Shown here in pieces: positions 54,734 through 64,000 of a stretch of DNA of 64,000 bases; the stretch's first letter is position 1; the number at the start of each line of letters is the position of its first letter. Under the pieces are notes generated by a model, which was given only the letters and a program-made list of their open reading frames with translations, searched no databases and was not told the origin of the DNA. The stretch is from Prostheceraeus crozeri. Taxonomy: Eukaryota; Platyhelminthes; Polycladida; Euryleptidae. A program made the translations under genes and the position numbers. Location: contig CAJQUW010010440.1 of assembly GCA_907163375.1 (NCBI GenBank), positions 62,001 through 126,000 of the forward strand, read 5' to 3'.

Positions 54734-56395
54734 GTAAGAGTTTGTTTAGCTGACTGCTAAATAATCACTTTTGCCTAATATGAGATTTGTAATTAGCAAG
54801 TTAGTGAAATGTCGACGGGCATTCATAAAATATCACTTTAAACACATTGCTGGCAAATCGCCTAAGTTAGTGCGCCTGAAATGATTAATTAATGCTGCCT
54901 TTATTAATTAATGCTAATTAACACCTAGCCTTATCACCACCCACTGTATTTGTCACTGCTTAAAAAAATTTGTTTTTTTTGAAAATTGCGCGTACTCAAA
55001 TGTATGCGCTATCTTAAAGGTTCATTAGGACAGAGATCCGTGGGATTTTCTACATTTGCCTTGAATTTATTTATGTAAGATGCGGTACATACACTCGTAT
55101 GTTAGGAGAAATAAAGACTTATGTTGATACTATATAAATGCTTAGGCCTTAAATTTATTTGTTTTCGGGTTTGAGCAGATTTTCGTAATTATGGCGGCCA
55201 TATTGAATTATGAGGTCATTATTTGTTGAATTGACCTCTGTTGACATCTGTTGATTTGTTGAATATATGTCATGTTTGAATTATGAGGTAACTTATTGGC
55301 ATAAAAATGGTCTCACATGGTCTCACATGATAGGAAATGGTCGACTTTATATCTGTTCATAATACATTATTGGTCCTAAATTATTCATTTTCAAGATATA
55401 ACCTATTTTTATAATCATGGCGGGCATTTTGAAAGATGACGTCATAATTTGGCAATAGCTCATAGATGATTTTGGTGACTGACAAACATGACATCTGTGA
55501 CATGTATACTTTCCAAAAATACAAGTGCTTTAGGGCTCGTATTTTTTCTCGTTTGATGGCCGTTCCCGCCGGGTGTGCCGGGCTTTAAATAGGGAGCTGT
55601 GTCGATGTTGAGAGATGTGAACTAGGCCTGCTGATGATTCCTGATATTGGATGAAGTAGCAGCTATTCAAGTCTGTCTCCATTTTTCAACTGAGGATGCA
55701 ACTCAATATTTAAGTATTCCACTTTTGCTTAATGTTTACTCTTAAGAAATCCTCTACTTTTTTCAATCTCTCTACAAAGTGAGTCGAAAGTTATCTATCT
55801 AATAACAATTATTTTTCCATTCTTTGCAATTCGTTGAAAAACCTCTTTGGATATCTTATTGCTTCTTCTAAAATATTATTCTTATTCTTTTTTTCTTATT
55901 ATTCTTTGGATATTCTTCTAAAATGCTTCATCTACTCGTAAAATTCGGATGATTTAATTTTTCTTGATTTAATCGAAAAGAATTCGAAGTTTCTTCAGCA
56001 ATTCGGCAGCAAACCTAGCAAGTGATTTGTCATAAGAAACTTGCATGAAACTTTCATAGTCTTGAAATTTGCATGCATATATTCACAAAACTTATGTATA
56101 TTGCAAGACTTTTAGGATCTGTCTGTCACTTACAGGATAAGTAAATTTCGATTCATTGAGAGAAGCAGTCCTTTCCTGAATTTTCGTAATTAATTTTCGT
56201 TTTTCAAAAGACTGTCTTTCAGTCGGATAGGCTTATGCTTCCAGTAAGAGTAAAGACGAAAAATCAATTTCGCCCAACGTTTTGAAGCCAAATTCTACAA
56301 GCTTCACAAACGAGGTTTATTTATATCGCGAAAATTTCTGCCGAGCTGCCATACTAAGCGTTCATGATTGCCATTAATTTTTGGTTAAACTTTGG

Positions 56396-56640
56396 TTATT
56401 GTGATCCGCTTCTGGATTCCGCTTTGGTTCTCAGCGTATTTTTCTGCCTGTCAGTAATTTCAACACTGAAGAAATCGATACTGGTATTGCTAAAATCAGC
56501 ATGATTATGACACAAATGATCTGAGAGAGCACTTTCGCTATCTTCATCAATGACACTGGACCGATGTTCGTTATAGTGGACGTGTAAAGGACAATTGGCA
56601 GATTCAATGTGCACGTTATCGCACAACTTTTTCTCACCAG
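56396..56640 (-). mobile_element. Penelope-like endonuclease fragment
   Basis: The - strand reads HVHYNEHRSSVIDEDSESAL, then LSDHLCHNHADFSNTSIDFF and NTLRTKAESRSG, the distal half of a PLE-type GIY-YIG endonuclease (the His-Asp-Glu spacing typical of its end). A short decayed scrap inside intron 1, of a different family from the PLE around the Polinton. Confidence 0.55.
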
Positions 56641-59600
56641 TTTAGTATATGTATAAAAATGTGATCGGATAACAATTAATTGTAGCTAATGACTGATTGA
56701 ACACCGATGCATGTCATAAAAGTTTTCAAAGATATGCAACCTTCAACAATTAATAACTTCATATAACTTTCCAAATCCACACTCATAGAGTAAGTATATT
56801 AGGTAGAGTGGTAACTCCGCATTTATTAAATCCCCAATGTGTATACACTTTCAAATTTATTAAATGAACTCGAGGGGGATTTAGTTGCTAATTGTTACCA
56901 AATGTGAGATATGCAAATTTTTGCAGTTCTGAAGAAATTACCACGGAATTGAGTGATCATTTTTGTAATTCAGAAGGAATGATGGTATTTTACAGATTCT
57001 CAGTGTCATGAAAGCCTTGGAGATTTAATGTTTGTTAAATTAGCAATTCGATGGGCTCCTATTACTTTCATGCTCAAGGTCAAGAGTATTTCTTAAGCTT
57101 CATCATATCACAGGCCACCTGCCACTGGCACAGAAAAATCACATAATCAAAGACAATGATTTCAATTAACTTTGAAAGATGTAAATGGTTCCACATCAAT
57201 ATTCAGATTCAAGCGATGAAATATGAATTTAGTGAATCATAAAATCATGCCGGTAAAAATTGAATTAAAAACTTGAAATTTCAGTCAAGAAGCACGAATG
57301 ATATCGTATAGTGATAATATCTGTACAGTGTACATGGATGTGCATTTTTATGAATGTAAAACAATTTGTGATTTATCTCAAATGCTTTTTCTTTTTTTCC
57401 ATCAGTGTGCTAAGATTATCATCAAAATAAAGAATTTTAAATCATTTTACTGTATGTATTTCACATTAAAAGATGAAATGAAAACAGCTTTTGAAAAGAT
57501 ATAAATCTAACATTAGAATAACAATAAAATATTCTGTTTTAAGTTTCAAAATGTTAAATTAGCTTTGCATTTCTCTTGAAAAGTTCACTTCCAGTCTTGG
57601 TCTTGCACATCCATTTCTAAGATTCAAAAATCCAAAAATACTTGTTTCAGTGCAACCAAATACTCAGCAGAGTGATAATAATGAATGATCAGTCATCAAT
57701 ACCTGGATGGATGACAAACAATTGCTTGTTTTATGCCAGCAATAAATTTTTCCAGCGATGAGTTCATAACAGTATGTACATGACTGCATGCTGCCAAAAA
57801 CTTGCATTCATTCTCATAAAGTTATCATATTTGAAATTAGTTTCCAAGTATGGAAAGTCGTCCAACCACAATTGAAGATTATTGACAGCTCCTGTCATAC
57901 TTTCTTGCACCTCAAGATCTATCGAAATCTCTGACTTGAAATGACAGAAACTGAGCGGATTAATAGTTCACTGGCCACTAGCTTTCACTGATTGATACTG
58001 GTCAGGTTAAATCGGTCAAGCTGTTTCGTAATAGTCACACTTCACATGTCACGATCTGTAAAATAGATGACTTAAAAATATGTCTGCACTTTATAATTGT
58101 GATAGACTTTTACAGAATGTTACCTTCTTATAATCGTTCACATCAAGTTTACGCGTGAAGTGTTAGTATCTAAGACTTCTTGGTTGCAAGGATTGTCCTA
58201 AAAAATTACTTTAAATGCTTTCAAAGTTCTGTGTGTCCATGGGATTCATCACCCTCAGGAAGAAATAACTGATGAATTCCACATGTTTAAAATCTCATGA
58301 CATATTCAACATTAAAACAAATTTACTGATGCTTTAGAATTTCTTGAATAAGAATTATTCAGAAAATTTGCGCTTGCGAATAAATTTGTAAGTGCCCTTT
58401 GAAAATCATTGAGATGTTCGGAGATTAGGTCCAGCTATTAATTACTAATTCAACCACACTAATGACATCATGCAAATGTCTTTCCGCTTCGCTTTACTGA
58501 AATCATCTTTTTTTCCTTTATGAATGAATTTCATACATGTATGTGGAGCATCTTTTCATTGAAACGCATTATTTTTACTTAACCGGGTCTTTGTAGAAGT
58601 CTTTCATCTATGGCAAATGCCGGGGGATCCTCTGATCTTCTGCTGTATTTGTGTCATTGCATGAGTGCATCTGTAAGTATTGTGTGAGAAAGACTGTAAT
58701 TTGATAAAACATTTGCCTTTAGTCTGCAATAAAAGAATTTTCCATTAGTTTGCTGTCACTCAAATATGAAATATGCCAAATCCAAAACACTTGATCTCAC
58801 ATCAAAATCTCACTTGCATATCCTGCTATAGAAATTAAAAAGAAAAAAAATTGAATTATTAAAATATATTATATTATTTATTTTATATGTATGTATTTAA
58901 ATTATTGTAAATGCCTGATTTACATTTCATATACATACTATGAACTCAACCCGGTAACAATTGTACTATCATATAGAAGATCTGCTAAAAACAAGTATGT
59001 CTAAAGGCTTGAATTTATTGATGCATAATAAGGCGGTAAATGCCTACTGCAATGTTCAGTGAAATATGGTTGATAAAGTCCAAAGAATCAAAATTGAGAA
59101 ATGCAATTACTAAGTAGCAAAAAGCGTCGACCAAGCGCTAGTCGACGCATGTCGCACACTCTGTGTTCGTCTTGATAGTGCACAAAAGGCGGATTGAAGG
59201 CATAAGACATGATGTAACAATCGCGCTTCTTTCAGTGGTGTAATATGCAATCGGAAAGTAGTACTTCATGGGAGATTTGCAGTAGATTCTTCATAATACG
59301 TTCTCAAGATTCTTTATGTTTTGCTTGCAATATTTTCAGTGTCTGATTTATAATGCTGTACTCTCAACATCTACGAACAGAAAATTGCATTAAATAATTG
59401 GGTCGAAATAATTTTTATGTCTAAATAGGCTAAGTGTCTGACAGTCTGAATTTTACTGAAAATAATCGAATTTATGTTGAATGAAGCTAATGGTCTGTAA
59501 ATTAAAGACAACATGTCCGCCAGGATAGCTGTAAATTTCCAATTATTGAATTTGAGAAAATCTCAAAATGTTCAGAATCGCGCGATTTTCGATCAATCGT

Positions 59601-60235
59601 CACACAATTCGGAATCGCGCGAAAATCGAGTCACGTCCGCCACTGGATAACTTACAAATATTAATTATAGCAGTTGAAATTTCATCAGGTTCAATTGCAT
59701 GTGAAAAAATTCAAAAATTTATATTGAGCATACTTCGCTCTGTGCTGGTCGTTATAACATTAATTTTGGTTGGCATTATGACATCCAACGAATACAATTG
59801 AAACAGATTCGAACTACAATTGTAGACACAAAATTTCAAGGTTTATTTTTTAATAGAAGAAATTAACAAACATGAGGAGATTAATGGACATGTGATGGTC
59901 GATCAGCTCTATGACATTCATGCTTATCAAGACAAAAATCAAGCTCATTATTGTGCTCATGATTGGTAAAAGTCTCATTGATGACTGAAAGAAGAGAGAT
60001 TCCACGCGAAGCTTAAGAAAGTCGAATTTTGAAAATAAACCCTTAATATTGGTGACAAACATAACTAGAGTGCAGTCGCAGGTTTCGGCGGAAATCGTTG
60101 CAGTAGCATCAGAGTTCATCAATGGAACTTTGACCGGTAAAGAGCGTTCAATGTTACTTTTGCTCTTATCATGCGAGTAGAAGAGAGACAATGTTTTAGA
60201 AACGCAGCTCATAGAATGAAAATAATTAACTTTAA

Positions 60236-60449
60236 CCCTCAGAGACCTGAGGGGGGGTCCAGTGGACCCCGGAGCCACATTTTTCTATTTCATTTTTTTA
60301 CGCTGACGATATATCAACCACTCAAGCCCATACAAAATCATCATTTCTGACAGTGAATCTGCATGTGTTATTTCATTTCAATTGAATCAGTAGAAGTATG
60401 CCAGATAGGCCAAGGGGGTCCACTGGACCCCCCCTCAGGTCTCAGAGGG
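60236..60449. mobile_element. piggyBac-type MITE (214 bp)
   Basis: Ends CCCTCAGAGACCTGAGGGGG and its inverted copy ending TCTCAGAGGG. A TTAA precedes the left end (60232-60235); the right flank is TGTA, a decayed TTAA. The subterminal GGGGTCCAGTGGACCCC is a perfect palindrome present at both ends. Confidence 0.75.
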
Positions 60450-61394
60450 TGTAGAAATTCCATCACAATATTTTTGTAATTAGATGAAAAATGATTTCGA
60501 ACATGTCCACGATGGTGTATAAAGAGTGAAAGTCATTTATTCATTGTTTGCATCATGCTCGTAGATGTGCAATGTGTTGGAAGATCGCAAAATGTGAATA
60601 TTTTGCTTTCGCACATGATCTCACGTGACTGGTTGGCCTATATGAACAACTCGACATAAATCGATGTCCGAAATGAAAGCTATCATTATATTCATAGTTG
60701 AGCACCAAAAACTTATTGATGACAAACTTTTCACAGCAGTAATGATAAGTTTGAGATCTCCACAGCTGTTTTTGGTTCTAGAAGTACAGCAATTTTGACT
60801 CATTTTAGGTCTATTTCTGATAGCTTTGGATAAATTTGAAGGAATGTACAAATGGAAAGGATTAGCTGCATGAATTAAATAAATTTCATCAAAATCAACT
60901 ATCTGAGGCTTTATGGTGACACAAAATATCGTAAAGCCGCCTCCTAGTACAAATGATGCTGTACTAAATGTGGTTGACTTACAAAAACACCATATTTTCG
61001 CACGTGTTTACTGAGAAGGCTGAAAGTCACTCAAGGGATTCGTTATACCGACCTGCTACACGCAAACATCATTGTTTTACTTAAAATCAACTTTCCTAAT
61101 GTTTTGATATCGATTTAAGCAGGTAAACTAAGAATATGTTAAAGGGGTCCACTCCTAGTGCCTGCCTCCCCAAAAAATTTAAGCTGTATTTTAAAACACA
61201 TTTTTGGCGTTTATTCGACTAAAATGCGTCCATTCGCTTTGTTTCATGTCGAATGCATTTCTACACCAGAATAAATTCTATATACATACAGTTTAGCGTT
61301 TCTACCATTTTTGCTTATACTTGAGTATTGGCAATATCTCTAAAATGTATTTTACTAATTCTGAAAGTATGCATGTTCATTAATAATGCTTTTT

Positions 61395-63280
61395 GCACCT
61401 TAGTTTCTTTATTTAAAGATGTAAAAAGGGCAAGTATTATCAAGTGGTACAGAAAAAGGAAATTGTACTGAATGTTGCTATCTATGGAATACAACCTAGA
61501 ACCTTAGTACATAGACTTCTAAATTTCTCTGGACAGATAGGTTGAAATTGGCTTATACATGATCAGGCATGGACTCCTAAATATAGATTACCTTACAAAT
61601 AGACTGTCAATAAGCGTTATCAACATTTTGGAGAACAGGTTGCCTGCCAGCACAGCATATATGTATATTTATGTACACTAGGAGTTTGGACGCAAGAGCC
61701 TACACATGCTCATGCGCTACATCTCCGCGTTATTTGCTAATTTTGCGATTTTCTTACAACTTTCTCAGAAATGAGGCATTTGAGGCATTTAACACTTCTC
61801 AGACTAAATCCGGAAAACTTTGATAAAGTTATTGTTTTCATTTTCTTGTCATTCTCTGTAAGGTGACGCATGGAAATAAAATGATATGCACCAGTCATTT
61901 GACGCATCCAGCTAAAACCCTTCTCAATGTGATCTGGCTGCGCTTTTCCGAGCAGTGGTCATTGGTTTCAGAAGAGTCTCCACCACAGGTTCTGAATGCA
62001 AAGAAGGATCTCCGCATATTTCACTTTTCTGTTCCTCCCTCATTCCAGGGCATTCGTAGTGTGGAAATCGGTGGCTTCTCTTTTCCTCTCGAAACTGACC
62101 CTTATACATAACGACGGTCAATGCTTCGGTTGGATCTTCAGTCCGTTGAATTCGGCTTCACGGAACTTTGTCAGTCTTTCCCAAGTATTACATAATTGAA
62201 TCCGATTTCGAATTTCTATTGCTGGCTGGACATCTAGAGATTATCCAGAAGTCATCAGATTGACAACTTTGGAAAACTTGTGATAGATGATAGATACATT
62301 ATGTGATGCTTGGAATTGATTTCTCTCGGTGATAGATGCAAATATTCGCAGATTTTTCAACATTCAATGATGCGACGATGCTGGGGGGAAGAATTCAACT
62401 TATAATCGCCATTTTTAGTCCATTATCGTTTTGAGATGTCACAAACCCAGATGGAATGGTTTCTTTCTCAATATTAGGCAAACTTGTCTTAACAAGAAAT
62501 CTTCCGATTGTGTTTCCATTGCCAGGACATATGTGAAGACAGTGTACTTGAAAACGTGGCCACGTCGGATCGCGACTTTGTAGTTGTTTGGAGAAGCATC
62601 TAGACAGATGAAGGAATTTTGATGGCACTGTACTTTAGATTACGCTGTTTCATTTCTTCAATTTTTCTTCATTGCTTGCCATGATGATCCATGTCCTTCG
62701 TGGTAGCATTTGTCAGATTCATGGAATTGAAGGTTACACAAGACGTCACACAAGGTTGCACAAGAATGTTTAGTTGGGATATAATACTTTCAACTAAATC
62801 GATGCAATCACAAATTCAAATTTCTTTGTTATGCAGGCAGAGGAATGTATTTGTGTTACACCGTCATTGCATTTCGGTTCACAGCCAGCAACTGTATACT
62901 GCATTTGCTTGCATTTTGCATTCAAATAAGCTGCAAAATTCGATCTTTTGCAACACGAATGTTGGTTGTCCTGAACATGGACTGGCCTGAACATGTATAA
63001 AATGATTTCAAATTTTGCTCACCTATCTGTCCAGATAAATTTAGAAGTCTATGCTTAGTAGACCATGGACATTGAGACATGCCAACACAGAATTTTGTTA
63101 AAATATCATGGATTATTTAAGATATCAAAAGGATAAAAAACTAAAAATTGCACAGAATTAATGAGATTAAGTAGCACTTCATTGCAATTTCCCTTTTCTG
63201 TATCCCTTGACAAAGGATAAGCCGAAATATTAGGAATATAAAACTACACGGTCGTAGAAAATTGCTTTTCTACATCTTTA
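61395..63280. repeat. widely spaced inverted repeat, type unknown
   Basis: AGTACATAGACTTCTAAATT then TCTGGACAGATAGG (61508-61550) is matched inverted at ~63018-63062, and TCAAGTGGTACAGAAAAAGG (61440) matches inverted 63186-63215. About 1.5 kb lies between. It may be a transposon with decayed coding or two inverted copies of one repeat. Confidence 0.5.
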
Positions 63281-63476
63281 TTAAATGAATGAATCCCAAT
63301 CGATGGCAACGAAAAATCAAATTCAAGTTGGTCTCTTTACTTTGCAAGTAGGATTTTTTTGATGGTCCCCAAATTTTGAATGAAATGATCACACTGCATC
63401 TGAGAGTTGCCATTCCTGTCTCTTAGATTTCACAGATGTTCTCTTCAAAGCAATCTCTGTTTCCATGTATTTCCAG

Positions 63477-63646
63477 TTTTCCAAGCTCATTCAGAATACG
63501 ACTTTTCGCCATGGTTTTCGTTTGAAATGGGCTCTAACGGTCATCTTCGAGATGTTTATGAAGATCCAACACACAACCTTGAAGCGCTGAGTTACAAGAA
63601 GGCATTCGCCGGACTTTTACTCGGAAAGTTTCATCACAAGCATGAG
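63477..63646 (+). CDS. MTTP-like lipid transfer protein, exon 2
   Basis: Acceptor TATTTCCAG and donor GAG|GTGTGA. Translated after exon 1 it gives FQAHSEYDFSPWFSFEM, GHLRDVYEDPTHNLEALSYK and KAFAGLLLGKFHHKHE. This corresponds to the vitellogenin-N segment with a strand, turn and the conserved (N)xKKxxAxLL helix (human MTTP: [28 protein letters not shown]). The phases agree with exon 1 (one base carried over) and exon 3 (codon border). Confidence 0.75.
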
Positions 63647-63716
63647 GTGTGAACAAAATTAAAGTCTATTAATTTTGAACAGTGCATTTCTGAAAGCATT
63701 GCATTTCTTATTTCAG

Positions 63717-63887
63717 CATGTTCAGCGGCATTCTCCGACACGTTGGACGTATCATGCACAAGAGAAGGATGCCAGTGGGAACCATAACAGTCATTATACT
63801 GCTGAAGAGAAGTCCGACGGAATTCATTTTCACAAGCGAGTAACTAGTGCCCACAGAGTGCCCAATTCAAAAAGCGACTCACACAAG
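63717..63887 (+). CDS. MTTP-like lipid transfer protein, exon 3
   Basis: Acceptor TTATTTCAG and donor AAG|GTAAAA, codon-phased at both ends. It encodes HVQRHSPTRWTYHAQEKD, ASGNHNSHYTAEEK, DGIHFHKRVTSAHR. The D-x-SGN....Y pattern parallels human MTTP (VDISGNCKVTYQAHQ), but the Cys of that motif is replaced by His here. The gene continues beyond the window; the long MTTP/vitellogenin helical region would follow. Confidence 0.7.
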
Positions 63888-63944
63888 GTAAAAAACATCA
63901 AAAAACGGTTATCCAACAGCAATGATAGAAAATACTATAAGTAA

Positions 63945-64000
63945 ATCCGCCTATGAATTCCGGAGACGTATGCTGTTGCTTGATTGTTCTTTGCTTCAGA
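63945..64000 (+). mobile_element. Penelope-like 3' end, third copy (cut by window edge)
   Basis: ATCCGCCTATGAATTCCGGA and TTGTTCTTTGCTTCAGA match the outer end of the inverted PLE pair at 35542-36230. It lies in intron 3 of the MTTP-like gene and runs off the window. Confidence 0.6.

Larger units (their letters stand above)
54734..63476 (+). other. intron 1 of the MTTP-like gene (8.7 kb)
   Basis: Bounded by GTAAGAG and TTTCCAG. It contains a loose ~230-bp duplication with ATTATGGCGGCCAT words (55160-55460), a PLE endonuclease scrap, a piggyBac MITE and a widely spaced inverted repeat. Other frames inside look random; 59850-60278 (-, 142 codons) is the longest and unrecognised. An additional small exon cannot be excluded, but the phases of exons 1 and 2 join without one. 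Confidence 0.6.

Noticed and set aside
59850-60278. 142-codon - strand frame in intron 1 as a gene
   Set aside because: Its start overlaps the palindromic end of the piggyBac MITE and no family is recognisable. It is probably a chance frame.
61863-62111. Additional MTTP-like exon between exons 1 and 2
   Set aside because: The translation does not resemble the vitellogenin-N domain, and exons 1 and 2 already join in phase.

Overview
The window is nuclear DNA from an animal, most likely a marine invertebrate. It is AT-rich, has intron-containing host genes with GT/AG borders, and is dominated by transposable elements typical of metazoans: a Polinton/Maverick, Penelope-like elements (PLEs), a LINE, piggyBac, Tc1/mariner-type elements, hAT-type MITEs and foldbacks. 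The phylum cannot be fixed from the sequence. No bacterial operons, rRNA genes or CRISPR arrays were seen.

Host genes are few. The left edge (3-989) is the 3' end of an unrecognised gene with a very cysteine-rich segment. At 36453-37763 lies an intronless gene for a protein with three cold-shock-like domains and a C-terminal RING finger, which is an unusual combination. At 54472-63887 are the first three exons of a large lipid transfer protein, best matched to the microsomal triglyceride transfer protein (MTTP) branch of the vitellogenin-N family. Its first intron is about 8.7 kb and full of repeats. Two perfect DR1 nuclear-receptor half-site pairs lie about 5 kb upstream of its first exon.

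The main element is a Polinton at 6605-22931. It has inverted repeats of about 480-490 bp and a perfect 6-bp target duplication (TCGGCC), and it sits inside an older, broken PLE (RT part 5430-6604, endonuclease part 22938-23296). It carries the standard set: adenovirus-type protease, integrase, major and minor capsid proteins, packaging ATPase, protein-primed DNA polymerase, small virion-type proteins, a fibre-like coiled-coil region and several conserved unknowns. It is close to whole, with roughly five breaks. Three things stand out: a parvovirus-type phospholipase A2 domain in the same frame as the integrase, a family of small GC-rich three-base-loop hairpins scattered between and inside its AT-rich genes, and a shared A-rich context directly before most start codons.

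Elsewhere: a TA-flanked MITE (4578-5417); a broken piggyBac whose right end lies in the TTAA of a dispersed repeat that is present unoccupied at 39.4 kb; four hAT-type MITEs with 8-bp duplications; two nearly full copies of a 930-bp TA-flanked element plus a fragment; an IS630/Tc1-type transposon whose long inverted repeats contain three versus two copies of a 112-bp unit; a truncated LINE; a deleted Tc1; and several foldbacks. The remaining intergenic DNA shows nothing assignable.
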